A stretch of DNA of 64,000 nt, from contig NZ_FOKE01000012.1 in the NCBI RefSeq assembly GCF_900112065.1, positions 150,966-214,965 on the forward strand, in the 5' to 3' direction. How positions within the stretch are numbered: position 1 is the stretch's first letter; each line of letters starts with the position of its first letter. Position numbers and translations under genes: made by a program. The DNA is from Cohnella sp. OV330 (GTDB lineage Bacteria > Bacillota > Bacilli > Paenibacillales > Paenibacillaceae). Shown one piece after another: positions 32,329 through 41,741 of the stretch. The notes beneath the pieces were generated by a model. It did no database searches and was not told the origin of the DNA. It saw only the letters and a list, made by a program, of their open reading frames with translations.

Positions 32329-33264
32329 TTAAACGGACGCCACGCTGTTGATCGCCCCGAACGGCACGTGCGCCGTCGGATAATAGCCGGACACGCCTTC
32401 GATATGGCCGACCTGATCGTCGATGAAAATATGCGGCCGGAACACCTTGAGCACGCGCGCCTTCTCGATGCCGCCGAGGAAGAAGGCGTCGTCGACCCGA
32501 ATGCCGGCGGCCCTCAGCGTCGTGACGACGCGCTCGTGGGCCGGCGCGTTCCTCGCCGTCACGATGGCGATCCGGACGCGCGGCGAGTAGTCGGGGTCCG
32601 CCTTCTTTTTCTCCCATTCCCGGCGCTGAAGCCGGCTAACCTCGCTGAAAAACCGGAAGAGCGGTCCCGGCGGGAGCGCCTCTCCCGCGTTCAAACGCTC
32701 GCTGTCATGGAAGCCTTGCATGCCTTGAGCTTGGAATATGCCTTCCGCGGAGTCGTCCGCGATAATGCCGTCGAAGTCGAAGGCGATGCGCAGCTCCTGC
32801 TCCCGGTCGTCGTCGACGAATCCGGTCGGAAACACCTGCGCCGCAGGCAGCCCCATCCGGATCGCCGAACGCACGTCGTCGGGATCCGCCGAGAGGAACA
32901 ACGACGCATTAAACGAGTCCATATACGTAAACGGATTGCGTCCCGCGACGAACGCCGCGCGCGTGATCGGCAGGCCGTAATGCTGGATCGACTTGAACAC
33001 GCGCAGCCCCGTATCCGGATCGTTGCGCGACAGCAGCACGACCTCGACCGGCTGGTCGTCCGGCGCCTCGCCGTTGATCATAAGCAACCGCTTGATCAGC
33101 GGGAAGGCGACGCCGGGACGCAGCACCTCCTCCTCGTGCGCATGCTGGTACTGCCGGTATTCTTCTTCTCCCTTTTCCTTAAACACCTTGTCCGACGCTT
33201 CCAAGTCGAATAGCGCACTGGAAGCGACGGCGACGACGAACTTTTCTTCAATGGGAAATGGCAT
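32329..33264 (-). CDS. Cytosolic 5'-nucleotidase (PF06189-type)
   Basis: This 311-residue protein has IAFDFDGIIADDSAE (HAD-like nucleophile region), VVLLSRNDPDTGLRV, the substrate-region FLSADPDDVRSAI and a late FIDDQVGHIEG. Together these are characteristic of the 5'-nucleotidase family that includes cN-I-like proteins. It dephosphorylates nucleoside monophosphates. It lies 133 bp beyond the end of the RNA-repair operon on the same strand, so it may receive readthrough; a functional link to RNA repair is speculative. Confidence 0.87.
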   Translation of the reverse strand: MPFPIEEKFVVAVASSALFDLEASDKVFKEKGEEEYRQYQHAHEEEVLRPGVAFPLIKRLLMINGEAPDDQPVEVVLLSRNDPDTGLRVFKSIQHYGLPITRAAFVAGRNPFTYMDSFNASLFLSADPDDVRSAIRMGLPAAQVFPTGFVDDDREQELRIAFDFDGIIADDSAEGIFQAQGMQGFHDSERLNAGEALPPGPLFRFFSEVSRLQRREWEKKKADPDYSPRVRIAIVTARNAPAHERVVTTLRAAGIRVDDAFFLGGIEKARVLKVFRPHIFIDDQVGHIEGVSGYYPTAHVPFGAINSVASV

Positions 33265-33397
33265 GGGTTCCTCCGGGAGTTTGACCCTTCTAGTTTAACA
33301 AACATGCGAGTTTATCGAACAGAATCAAATTTTCGCCGGCACAACCCGATACACCCGTTTAGGACCCTGGGCCGGATTTTGAAAATCGCGCGCGGCG

Positions 33398-35986
33398 TTA
33401 AAGCCGCGGATCAATCTCCTTTTCCTTCGCCACCTCGAACAGCAGGTTGGCTGCAATCTGATTGAACTGCTCGTTCCCCGGTTCGATGTCCGACAGCTTA
33501 ATCGCGAGCATCTGCTGCCCCAGCCGGAATTCGTTCATCGAGGTCCGCAGCTTGGACGCGATGTTCTTCTGCTTGACCAGCTTGCCGTACTTATGCGCGA
33601 ACTTGTAGTCGTAGCCATAGATAATCGACAGATAGCCGGCGTTGCGCACCTTCATATACGGGACAGTGCCGGGATGCTCAAGCTCCGGCTTGATAACGAT
33701 GCCTTCCATGCCGTTCTCTACGGTGAGCTTGGCGAAAAACCGTTCGGCGACTGCATAGGCGTCCGGGCGCTCGAGATTCAGCACCACATAGTCGTCCTCC
33801 GACACGAAGCGATAGTTATCCGAAGTTTTGCCCTCCGGCAGCCGCTCGTCGCCGTTCTCGCCGATCTCTTTGAGCAGCGCAAATGGCTTGTAAACGATCT
33901 CGGCATCTCCCGCATACAGCTCAAGTTGACGCTCGTAAACGCCGAAGGCTTCTTCGTGCTGCGCCAAGGGCACGCGCGTGTCCCGGATGCCGCGGACGAA
34001 CTTATACGTCTGATACTGATGCGCGCCGTATTTCCCGTTCAACGCTTCCTTGGTCGCATGATGCTGATCCTGCTCGAACCCGCTGTTCTCCCAGGTCTCC
34101 ACAAGCTCGCCTAGCGCCTTTTCGAACCCGTGCCGTTTCAAGAAGTCCAGTTCCGTCTCCAGCGCTTTCCCGATGGGCCTAAACTGTCGTTCGATCAGTC
34201 CTTCGCCCAGCGCCTTCCACGGGAGCAGCTCCCCGTCGAGAACCAGCATGGCGATCCCACGCTCTGACATGTACGGACCGAACTTTCGGAGCAATTGCTC
34301 GTAAATCGGCTGCATGTCTACGGCCTTGACTTTATAGCCGTTGCGGCTGACCGCCCTGCACTCGTCGAGGTTCCGGTGCAGATACACATTGCACCTGGAG
34401 CCCATGTATTTCGGCTGCAGCACGACCTCGCCCACGCCGCGTTCCGCGAAGTATTCGAGCCCCCTGCGCAGAGACTCAAGTTCTCCTGCTTCCATATCCT
34501 TATCCGCCGGCGACATCGTCCCAGAGATATAGTTAATGCGATGGCGGGCGCAATACCGAAGCCTGCGTACGGACTCGACTTCCAGCTCCAACAGCTTGAC
34601 CCTCCTCTCCTCCCGGAAAAGCGTCGGCAGCTCCTCGTGAAAGGCGGCGGTTTGCGATTTGCGGCTTTTGAAAAACAGCTTATACGACATCCGGACGCCT
34701 GTAAGCAGATTGCCGTGCGCGCAACCGGTATCGAGATGAATCTTGTTTTTGACCTGGAAATTCTTCTTCGCCGCGACATGTCCGAACAGATGGTAAGGAT
34801 GGTTACCCGTCGCTTCTTCTCGCAGAAAATTCAGTTGATCCTCCGCAGGAAGCGCGCGGTCAAGCCTGAAGTTCCGCTGTCGGCGCAGGGAGTCCGTGTC
34901 GAGCTTGCCGATGTGCACGTTGCGGCAAGGCGCATGCGTGATATAAAAAGAAGATCTGCCGTCGCCGCCGACATAGCGATAGAAGGGTCGGGACGATTCA
35001 ACGAGCTCGGCGAATTTCCGGAACAATGCCCCGTCAGCCTGCAATGCCGGAATGGAGTCGAAGTACGCATCCGTCAACTGCACGTCAGCGCCTTTAATCT
35101 CTCCGTTTATATATTTCAGCACGAAGTTCTCATGGTTGCCGAGCACGAACAGAAAATGCGCCCTGTTGCGATGCAAGAACTCGACGATCTCTCGCGTATC
35201 CTTGCCCTTGTCGATCCAGTCGCCGACCAGTATAACCTTCGCGCCCCTTACTTTATCCGTCGGCACCATGCGGCCGTCCTCGATACGATAGCCGAATTCC
35301 AGCAGAAGTCCCTGCAAATCCTCGGCGCACTCGTGGACGTCTCCGACGACGATATATTCCGCATCCCTGGGCAGCACCGACGCCGCGTACGCGTTCCAGT
35401 TTTCCACCGCGATCCGGTATTCCGGGTTGGCCCGCCGTTCCTCGGGGAAGTAGAAATCCTTGGCCCGCACCTTGTGGATCCTGTCATAGCCTTCGCGCGA
35501 CAGCACGGGCAGCACGTCCTTGCGAAGCCGGTTCAAATGCGCGGTGATCAGCTTCTTGGATCGCTCGGAAGCATAGTAGTCGTCGCGTTTCCGGTAATCG
35601 AACAGCACGACTTCGAGATTGTAATGGTTGTCGCGGGCGATCTCCCGCACCTTGGCGCGGAAATCTTCGGCCAGACCGATCGTATCGACGATAACGAACT
35701 CGGCGTTAATCGGAAACGAAGTGACGAGCTTCAGGCGCTCAAATAGCAGCTGAAACGCATGCGAGCTGGACTCCAGCATCAGCTGCTCGTATTTGTCGTA
35801 GGCGTAGCCGAGCAGCTCCTGTCGGATGCCGTCCGAGGACAAATACTGCACGTTGGCGCGCAAGCCCCGCTCCTCATCCGTCAGACGCAGCTGCGGCATC
35901 ATCACTTCCTTTGCAAATGTCGTCTTGCCGCACTCGCTTGACCCGACCAGCATAAATACCGTATGAACGCGCGTCTCCATCTCCAT
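33398..35986 (-). CDS. pnkp: Pnkp: polynucleotide kinase / phosphatase / RNA ligase
   Basis: This 862-residue three-domain protein has a kinase P-loop at 15-22 (GSSECGKT), a binuclear metallophosphoesterase with GDVH (215-218), GDWIDKG (255-261) and GNHE (283-286), and an adenylyltransferase/ligase domain with K526 in KYMG, DGE at 584-586 and EGIVIKPE later. This is the bacterial Pnkp architecture. Pnkp heals 5'-OH and 2',3'-cyclic-phosphate RNA ends and, with Hen1, ligates them after 2'-O-methylation, giving repaired tRNA resistant to the same ribotoxin. It follows hen1 by 3 bp. All catalytic motifs are intact. It is the last gene of the island. Confidence 0.95.
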   Translation of the reverse strand: MEMETRVHTVFMLVGSSECGKTTFAKEVMMPQLRLTDEERGLRANVQYLSSDGIRQELLGYAYDKYEQLMLESSSHAFQLLFERLKLVTSFPINAEFVIVDTIGLAEDFRAKVREIARDNHYNLEVVLFDYRKRDDYYASERSKKLITAHLNRLRKDVLPVLSREGYDRIHKVRAKDFYFPEERRANPEYRIAVENWNAYAASVLPRDAEYIVVGDVHECAEDLQGLLLEFGYRIEDGRMVPTDKVRGAKVILVGDWIDKGKDTREIVEFLHRNRAHFLFVLGNHENFVLKYINGEIKGADVQLTDAYFDSIPALQADGALFRKFAELVESSRPFYRYVGGDGRSSFYITHAPCRNVHIGKLDTDSLRRQRNFRLDRALPAEDQLNFLREEATGNHPYHLFGHVAAKKNFQVKNKIHLDTGCAHGNLLTGVRMSYKLFFKSRKSQTAAFHEELPTLFREERRVKLLELEVESVRRLRYCARHRINYISGTMSPADKDMEAGELESLRRGLEYFAERGVGEVVLQPKYMGSRCNVYLHRNLDECRAVSRNGYKVKAVDMQPIYEQLLRKFGPYMSERGIAMLVLDGELLPWKALGEGLIERQFRPIGKALETELDFLKRHGFEKALGELVETWENSGFEQDQHHATKEALNGKYGAHQYQTYKFVRGIRDTRVPLAQHEEAFGVYERQLELYAGDAEIVYKPFALLKEIGENGDERLPEGKTSDNYRFVSEDDYVVLNLERPDAYAVAERFFAKLTVENGMEGIVIKPELEHPGTVPYMKVRNAGYLSIIYGYDYKFAHKYGKLVKQKNIASKLRTSMNEFRLGQQMLAIKLSDIEPGNEQFNQIAANLLFEVAKEKEIDPRL

Positions 35987-35989
35987 GCG

Positions 35990-37255
35990 CTATCCCTCCC
36001 CTCTCCGGACGATGACGCCCTGTGTCGTATGAATGCCATCCACCCGATCTCCGATTTCAACGAATTCGCAATCAAGCGGCATCCCTTGTACCGTAACTGC
36101 GAACCATTGCCGGAACGCCGTCTGGCCGAGCTCCCACTCATGGTCTTCATGCCGGAATCCTTCCAGCTCGTAATAGCGGTTAAAGTCCGCGTTTGGCGTC
36201 GTCACGATCAACCGGTCAAAATCGACCTTGGCCCCGATTTGCCGGATAAGCGTTGCTGCCTCCTCCAAGCTCATATGCTCGATGACTTCCGTGAGGATCA
36301 CGTCGACCTTCTCGTCGTTGTACGTTTCGAGGAAGCGATCGAGGGATGGGTATGTCGCGATATTATCGATCTCCTTGGCGGCCGCTTTTCTCGCGACGGT
36401 ATCCAGCAGTTCTTCGTCGATGTCCACCGCATAATAAGCGCTCTCGAGCTTGCCCGCAAAAGGGATCGCGTAAAAGCCCTCGCCGCAGCCGATGTCGAGA
36501 ATCGGTTTGTCGAAAGACAGCACGCCTGCGATGTAGCTGCGCCGCTGCATGGCCGTACCGCCGAATCCCAGTTCAATCGCGTATCGGTCCGTCCGCTCCA
36601 CATCCGCCTTGTACTTCTTAAACCGGTCTCGCGAATGAAGGAAGTTTCTCGCAAACAAGCTCCGAATGTAAAAAGGCGCATCGATGACGTTCAGGCTGGG
36701 AATGTATTTGTCCAGCACAGCGTCCGATATATCGATCTGCTCGTCTCCGAACATCGACAGAAACAGGCACAGCACGCTTGCGACATGCAGCAGACCATAC
36801 AGGCTCTTTCGCGTGCCGATCGTCAGAGCATAGCTTTTGTGCGCCCGATGCTCCAGCGTGAAGGAATACTCGGTCAGATGCTTTTCAAAAAAATCGATAT
36901 ACCGCAGCCGGTCGATATGAATCATGTTGATGAAAAAAGCGTGCTCGAAGCCTTCCGCGTCCCGGTCGTCATGCTTTTTGAACGGCGCCGCAAAGTAATC
37001 GTTGATCGCGTTCAACGGGAAGAGCGGCGTATTGTACCTGGAGACGTTCAAGTACTCGAAGCTCTCGTCTTCCTGCTTTTTATAAGAAATATCGTTGTCG
37101 GCATCCTTGAAATAAACGTTATACGTCGACTCGTCCGAGTACCAACCATAGGTCATGCCTTGGCGTACTTGTCGAAGCTGCATGCCGGTGGAGGGATTTT
37201 TCCGGATTAAAAACGTAAACTGCGGGTTGCTCGACTTGAGTTGAACGATGGCCAA
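35990..37255 (-). CDS. hen1: Hen1: 3'-terminal RNA 2'-O-methyltransferase of the Pnkp/Hen1 system
   Basis: This 421-residue protein has an N-terminal ligase-activating region (about 1-220). Its C-terminal SAM methyltransferase has DIGCGEG (254-260), the Hen1 metal motif EVIEHM (323-328) and GFRHEDHEW (366-374), which supplies His ligands. Bacterial Hen1 methylates the 2'-OH at a cleavage site before Pnkp ligation. Its N-terminal half supports Pnkp ligase. The start is TTG at 37255 with an AGAGG site. It lies between rtcB and pnkp, so two different RNA-repair routes share a transcript. Confidence 0.93.
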   Translation of the reverse strand: MAIVQLKSSNPQFTFLIRKNPSTGMQLRQVRQGMTYGWYSDESTYNVYFKDADNDISYKKQEDESFEYLNVSRYNTPLFPLNAINDYFAAPFKKHDDRDAEGFEHAFFINMIHIDRLRYIDFFEKHLTEYSFTLEHRAHKSYALTIGTRKSLYGLLHVASVLCLFLSMFGDEQIDISDAVLDKYIPSLNVIDAPFYIRSLFARNFLHSRDRFKKYKADVERTDRYAIELGFGGTAMQRRSYIAGVLSFDKPILDIGCGEGFYAIPFAGKLESAYYAVDIDEELLDTVARKAAAKEIDNIATYPSLDRFLETYNDEKVDVILTEVIEHMSLEEAATLIRQIGAKVDFDRLIVTTPNADFNRYYELEGFRHEDHEWELGQTAFRQWFAVTVQGMPLDCEFVEIGDRVDGIHTTQGVIVRRGEG

Positions 37256-37299
37256 TGAAAATCATCCTCTCTATGGGACGCGAAAAGGCGAGGCATCGG

Positions 37300-38526
37300 T
37301 TAATCCTTGTACGGATCGAACTCGTCCGCGCCCGCCATGCACACCCCGATCGGCTTCAGCACGTGCAGCACTTGGATCGTCTCGGCATGCGCGTCCAGCA
37401 CCTCCTGCAGCCGGCGATAAACGAACGGACTCTCGTCCGTCCCTGCGCCCCGCAGCTCGACGCCGAATTCGCGGACCGCCCGCTTCATTTGCTCCGGCGA
37501 GATTTGTCCGCCCGAACGGGTGCGCGTCTTCCAGTTCATCTTACCGGCAGCTTGCGTGCGGCTCATCACGCGGCCTGCACCGTGGACCGTGCTATAGTAG
37601 GAATCGCGATTTTCCGCCGTATCCTTCCCGCGCACGATGACCGAGATATCGCCCATGCTGCCGCCGATAAACCCAAGCTGACCCGGCGCCGAAGGGGTAG
37701 CGCCTTTGCGAACGACGATCGTATCCTTGCCGCCGTGCGTCTCGCGCCACGCATAGTTATGATGATTGTGAACCTCGAAGTCCGCCTCCGCGCCCACGAT
37801 CGACAGCACTTGCCGGATCACGTAGTCGCGCCCGGCATACGCATAACGGCCGGCCAGCTTCATCGCCCTGTAGTACAAATCGCCGAGCTCGCTATCGAGA
37901 TCAAACAATACCGGCGGCTGATCCATCTTTTCGCCGGGTGCGTTGCCCAGAAATTCGCGTCCCGCCGCAAGGTTAAGGAAGCCGCTGGCCGTCTTATGGC
38001 CGAAGCCCCGGCTGCCGAAGTGATTGCCGATCCACAGTCGGCCCGTGGCGGGTTCGACGAACAAGTCTACGTAATGATTGCCGCTACCGACCGTGCCGAG
38101 CTGATCGCGCGCGAGCTTCTTCAGCTTGTCGTGCTCCTGCCGTCCGATCGCCGCATACGCGCTCCAATCCGGATCGTCGAACAGCTCGTGATCGACCGGC
38201 TCGCTATTGGCGCGGCCGATGCCGAAGGACACCTTGCGCGCGATCCGGTCCATGATGCCGGTCAGGTGAGGCAGCACGTCGCTCGCCATCAGATTCGTGC
38301 GCACGGCTTTGTTGCCGCAGCCGATGTCGTAACCCACGCCGGAAGGCGAGATCTGGCCGTCGTACGCGACCACGCCGCCGATCGGCTGGCTGTAGCCCTT
38401 GTGGTGGTCGGCCATCAGCAGCGCCTGAACGACGTGGCCGTGCAACGCGCAGGTTTTGGCTTGCGACAGCGCGCTCTCGTCGGGCTTCCCCCAGACGCGC
38501 ACGCCGTCTATCGTTTGGTAAGTCAT
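37300..38526 (-). CDS. rtcB: RtcB-type RNA ligase
   Basis: This 408-residue protein has RtcB metal and guanylate motifs: SPSGVGYDIGCGNKAV (Cys and Asp ligands), GTVGSGNHYVDL, VHNHHNYA, and the guanylylated-His motif TVHGAGRVMSR. RtcB joins 2',3'-cyclic-phosphate or 3'-phosphate ends to 5'-OH ends using GTP and Mn2+. In Salmonella-type operons it is encoded with Rsr and Y RNAs, as here. It lacks the separate archease gene. It is 44 bp upstream of hen1 in the same operon. Confidence 0.95.
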   Translation of the reverse strand: MTYQTIDGVRVWGKPDESALSQAKTCALHGHVVQALLMADHHKGYSQPIGGVVAYDGQISPSGVGYDIGCGNKAVRTNLMASDVLPHLTGIMDRIARKVSFGIGRANSEPVDHELFDDPDWSAYAAIGRQEHDKLKKLARDQLGTVGSGNHYVDLFVEPATGRLWIGNHFGSRGFGHKTASGFLNLAAGREFLGNAPGEKMDQPPVLFDLDSELGDLYYRAMKLAGRYAYAGRDYVIRQVLSIVGAEADFEVHNHHNYAWRETHGGKDTIVVRKGATPSAPGQLGFIGGSMGDISVIVRGKDTAENRDSYYSTVHGAGRVMSRTQAAGKMNWKTRTRSGGQISPEQMKRAVREFGVELRGAGTDESPFVYRRLQEVLDAHAETIQVLHVLKPIGVCMAGADEFDPYKD

Positions 38527-38566
38527 GTTGTATCTTTACGCTCCTTTATTTAGTTTGCAAATGCCG

Positions 38567-39352
38567 CTATGCGCCCCATACCTCTCGCAGCGCCGACCGG
38601 AACAGCGCGTCCAGCCGTTCGTCCAAACGCTCGGTCTCCGCAGACTGCAAGGTTGCGCTCCGCTCCAGATGATCCAGCCGCTCCTCCAAATAATCGTTGA
38701 CGACGGCGAGCCGCGGTTCGTAGTCGAGCTCCTCGCCCGCCTTCTTGCGATCCAGCAGCTGCTGGACCGTACGCCACAGCTCGCCATCCCGCGGGAGAAG
38801 CCGGTTCGTCAGCACGTCGAACGCCATCGGCGGCATGCCGCCGTACCGCTCGATCCATTCGCAGGCCAGCACGGGGCGCAGCACGTAGAAGTACTTTTTG
38901 ATTTTGACCCGATCGCCCTGCAGGTACGTCCGATAGTTGCCGCGGGCCATGTTCAGGTAGTGGTACATGCAGGACTTGGGCGAAAAGGCGAGCGGCGAGA
39001 TCGCGCGCAGTTGCTCTGCCACGGTGTAACGCTCGGCATACTTGATCGGCGACTGCAGCCATTCGAGCAGCGGCGGGTTGGACTTGCGGTACAAGTTAAG
39101 CGCCTTGCGCAGATCCCAGCCGCTGATGTCCAGGCTGTCGCTGATCGGCCGCTCAATAACATCTCTTTTATCGTAGATCGACAGATACCAATCCGGCTCG
39201 CGCACGTAAACGAACCGCACGTCGTAGTCGCTGTCCTGCGACGGGAACCCCCACGCCCGGCTGCCCGATTCGCATGCATACAGGATGCGGACGTTCTCTT
39301 CCCGCTCCAATCGCTCCAATTGCTCGCCTATTGTTTTTCTGATCGTTTCCAT
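38567..39352 (-). CDS. Predicted nucleotidyltransferase (YcgL/COG3541-like)
   Basis: This protein of about 261 residues has a minimal pol-beta nucleotidyltransferase core: CESGSRAWGFPSQDSDYDVRFVY, read as G-S-R then D-x-D. A helical C-terminal part follows (PLLEWLQSPIKYAER). The family is often encoded beside RtcB. It may add or remove nucleotides at repaired RNA ends, but no activity is assigned. ATG 39352 has AGAGGTG upstream. The SD overlaps the stop of a small ORF at 39367, suggesting coupling. Confidence 0.85.
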   Translation of the reverse strand: METIRKTIGEQLERLEREENVRILYACESGSRAWGFPSQDSDYDVRFVYVREPDWYLSIYDKRDVIERPISDSLDISGWDLRKALNLYRKSNPPLLEWLQSPIKYAERYTVAEQLRAISPLAFSPKSCMYHYLNMARGNYRTYLQGDRVKIKKYFYVLRPVLACEWIERYGGMPPMAFDVLTNRLLPRDGELWRTVQQLLDRKKAGEELDYEPRLAVVNDYLEERLDHLERSATLQSAETERLDERLDALFRSALREVWGA

Positions 39353-39366
39353 GTTAAAAATCACCT

Positions 39367-39543
39367 CTATGTAGAACGGCGGCTCCGATACGCCGAAGCC
39401 TCCGCCCTGCTGTCATATTGCGCTGCGAAATTCCCCATTCCCGCCCTCGCCCGAATCCTGCCGACCTGCACGCGGTGGTTACATTGATTGGTGCACATTA
39501 CGCTCGTCACATTGCTGGGCTCATAATTCATAGGGTTGGACAT
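39367..39543 (-). CDS. Small basic protein with CxxxCxH motif, coupled to the nucleotidyltransferase
   Basis: This 58-residue ORF (MSNPMNYEPSNVTSV...) has a C-x3-C-x-H cluster (MCTNQCNHR) and an Arg-rich second half. It fills the 262-bp gap between the DIP1984-like and nucleotidyltransferase genes in the same direction. Its stop codon (TAG) overlaps the next ribosome site, typical of coupled genes. The start (39543 or 39531) and ribosome site are weak. I do not recognise it; it may be an RNA-binding zinc peptide or non-coding. Confidence 0.4.
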   Translation of the reverse strand: MSNPMNYEPSNVTSVMCTNQCNHRVQVGRIRARAGMGNFAAQYDSRAEASAYRSRRST

Positions 39544-39625
39544 GGCCCCGCGTCCGTTCGAGTCCAACGTTGCCCCGTTGGCTGGGTTTTGTGCACGCCT
39601 CGGCCGATCCGGACTACCTTCGCAG

Positions 39626-40087
39626 CTACGTCTCGATGAGTTCCGTCGTCCAGTTCATCTCCTGAATGCGAAAATCCATCTCCCGGTAGGATTTGGACAG
39701 CGCATCCACGCTAGCCTGAATCTGCACGACGTCCACCGTCCGCTCGAACTTGACCTCCGAACGGCTGAACCGGTCCTGCTTGATCGACGCCTGCTCGAGC
39801 AGCTCGGCGAGCAGCTTGCGATGCTGCATGAGCCGATCCCGCTCCGCCAACGCGTCCGAGATGCTCAACTCGACGTTAAACGGCGTGGCCGCATTCGTCT
39901 TGTTAATCCGGCGAACCCAGACCGTCTGCTCGGCGAGCGTCTGCTCCAGCTCGGATATCAACGCGGCCGGATCCTCCGCCGGCGTTTCGCCCTCCTGCAC
40001 CTTCACCACGCGCTCCAGCCGCTGCCGCAGCTGCGCGATTTTTTTCTGGCTGTCCGCCCTACGGACCAGCGCTTCCGCCAGCTTCAT
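39626..40087 (-). CDS. DIP1984/septicolysin-family coiled-coil protein
   Basis: This 153-residue helical protein begins MKLAEALVRRADSQKKIAQL and has PAEDPAALISELEQTL and TNAATPFNVELSISDALAERD (in part). These fit the DIP1984 (septicolysin-like) family, seen in RNA-repair neighbourhoods. It is mostly coiled-coil, and its biochemical role is unknown. GAGGTG precedes the ATG. It is 18 bp behind rsr, so it is probably co-translated with the Ro protein. Confidence 0.8.
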   Translation of the reverse strand: MKLAEALVRRADSQKKIAQLRQRLERVVKVQEGETPAEDPAALISELEQTLAEQTVWVRRINKTNAATPFNVELSISDALAERDRLMQHRKLLAELLEQASIKQDRFSRSEVKFERTVDVVQIQASVDALSKSYREMDFRIQEMNWTTELIET

Positions 40088-40105
40088 CTTGATGCACCTC
40101 TTCTA

Positions 40106-41605
40106 TTAGTTATCGATATCGAATGCCCCGATCCGTTCGACCATGGACGCGTAGCCCTTGGCCGACTGCGCGATGTAGCTCAGCACCGTATCGCTCCAGC
40201 CGTAGATATAGAACGTACCGGGATCTTGCTGCGGCACCATTGCCCCCCTGTAAGGCGAGACGTCGACGATAAACGCCTTGACGCCCGGGTTGACCTTAGC
40301 CCTGTACTTCGCCAGCGCCTCGTAAAACGGACTGCCCGCATTCTGCTGTTCGTCCGTGACGATGACGATCTGGTCGACCTTGCGGCGCTCCGCCAGCAGC
40401 TTGCGCACCGGCGCGCCCGTATCCGTGCCGCCTCGCGCCCGTATGCGCTCCGCCTGCGACAGGATGCTGTCTCTGCGCGAAGGCTTCGCATCCTCGGCGA
40501 TGGTGTCGAATAGCCAGAACAGCGAGTCGCCTTCCGTCTTCTTATACAGGGCTAGCGCGAACACTGAGCCGATCTGCAAATAATCGCCGGTCATCGAGCC
40601 CGAGATGTCGAGGAAGATCGCCGTGCGGCCCTCAAGATCCGGCAGATGCTCGAACGTATACTCCGCCGCGTCCCGCAGCGCGTCCCGCAGAACCGGATGC
40701 GCCACCTGCCGGAACGCCTTGGCGAACCGGAACGGCAGGATCCTCGCCTTTGCAAGCGCGCGCCGGTCGGTCAGCCGATCGGTCACCGCCTGCAAATTGT
40801 GCCGATCCTCCAGCACGCCGGCCCGCTCGAGCGCGTTCAAATGCCGGAGAAGCGCGAACGTCGGCATCTGACCGATCAGCGCTTCCCAGATCGCCTTGGT
40901 CGGCTTCACCGCACCCGTGACGACCTCGTGCGGCAGCTTACCCGTCTCGATCCAGTACAGCCGCTCAGTCTCGGTCGTCGCCTGCTTCAGCTGCTCCAGC
41001 GCATGAACCTGCGGCAGCAGCGACAGATTCGCTGCCTGGCTTCGCAGGTACCGGTAGAGCGCCTGCTGCTTCAGGTCCGCCGGCTTCGGGTGCGCCGTCG
41101 CGATCGCGTCGCCGAGGCTGTAACCCCGGCCCCGGCCGTTGTACTTGACGGCCCAGTATTCGGACACGCCCGCCAAGAAGCGGTTAACCTGCCGCTTCAC
41201 GGCCCGGCCGCCCTCGCCCCGGCCCATCCCCTGGAGGAGGGTCAGGAAGTCGGACAGGTCGGACGGAATCTGCACGACCTTGAGGAAGATCTTCGCGAAC
41301 AAGTCGGGCCGGTAGGCCGACAGGATCGCAAGGCCGTACAGCGGCTGAAGCCGCATGTAGCCTTCGCCCCGCGCATAGACGAGCGCCTTGGCCATGAACT
41401 GCGGATCGCGCTGCGCCATCTCGCGGTGAGTCGCTTCGGCTTCGGCCAGCAGCGACTGACCGTCCGCATAAAACGTGTTGCCCATCGTATTGGTGACCAG
41501 CGTCTGCACGTACCGCTCCTCGGCGGAGCGTTCGTAGGCGGGATAGCCATCCTGGTTGAACGTCGTCGGCCGGACGGCCAAGAACAGCTTTTTAGCGAAA
41601 CTCAT
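40106..41605 (-). CDS. rsr: Rsr: Ro60-like TROVE-domain protein
   Basis: This 499-residue protein has an N-terminal TROVE HEAT-repeat ring (about 15-330) and a C-terminal von Willebrand A domain with MIDAS residues DISGSMTG, GGTDTGAP and TDEQQ. Ro proteins hold Y RNAs on the outside of the ring and misfolded RNA in the hole. In bacteria they tether the exonuclease PNPase or guide RNA decay. A strong AAGGAGG precedes ATG 41605. Three Y-RNA-like structures lie directly upstream on the same strand, and rtcB, hen1 and pnkp downstream. Confidence 0.95.
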   Translation of the reverse strand: MSFAKKLFLAVRPTTFNQDGYPAYERSAEERYVQTLVTNTMGNTFYADGQSLLAEAEATHREMAQRDPQFMAKALVYARGEGYMRLQPLYGLAILSAYRPDLFAKIFLKVVQIPSDLSDFLTLLQGMGRGEGGRAVKRQVNRFLAGVSEYWAVKYNGRGRGYSLGDAIATAHPKPADLKQQALYRYLRSQAANLSLLPQVHALEQLKQATTETERLYWIETGKLPHEVVTGAVKPTKAIWEALIGQMPTFALLRHLNALERAGVLEDRHNLQAVTDRLTDRRALAKARILPFRFAKAFRQVAHPVLRDALRDAAEYTFEHLPDLEGRTAIFLDISGSMTGDYLQIGSVFALALYKKTEGDSLFWLFDTIAEDAKPSRRDSILSQAERIRARGGTDTGAPVRKLLAERRKVDQIVIVTDEQQNAGSPFYEALAKYRAKVNPGVKAFIVDVSPYRGAMVPQQDPGTFYIYGWSDTVLSYIAQSAKGYASMVERIGAFDIDN

Positions 41606-41630
41606 GGGAATTAACCTCCTTAAAAGAGAG

Positions 41631-41727
41631 CGGAGCGAGGAACATGGCCGAGAAGGTTCGCGGAAGGCCAGCGTATGGCCACGTCCGTCCCTTATATCGA
41701 AGTATCCCTCTCGTTCGCCTCGCTCCG
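41631..41727 (-). ncRNA. Y RNA c (bacterial Y-RNA-like), next to rsr
   Basis: The ends pair perfectly (CGGAGCGAGG with CCTCGCTCCG), and CGAGAGG pairs with CCTTCTCG with one bulge. The 5' strand has GAGGCG, AGAGGG and TACTTCGA in the same order as Y RNAs a and b. Stem bases differ between the three RNAs but stay paired, which supports a conserved structure. The inner part folds into GGCC-containing hairpins and lacks clear tRNA arms. It ends 25 bp before the rsr ATG and starts 14 bp from Y RNA b. It is probably processed from the operon transcript and bound by Rsr. Confidence 0.7.
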
Positions 41728-41741
41728 TCTGCTGATTACAA

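Noticed and set aside
32306-32617. Upstream extension of the GH43 frame into the nucleotidase gene
   Set aside because: It is a shadow of the nucleotidase coding sequence; TTG 32305 has the ribosome site.
33360-33400. Hairpin at the end of pnkp as a clear terminator
   Set aside because: The stem (CCGCGGC/GCCGCG) is followed only by CGCGATTTTC; the U-tract is too weak to call.
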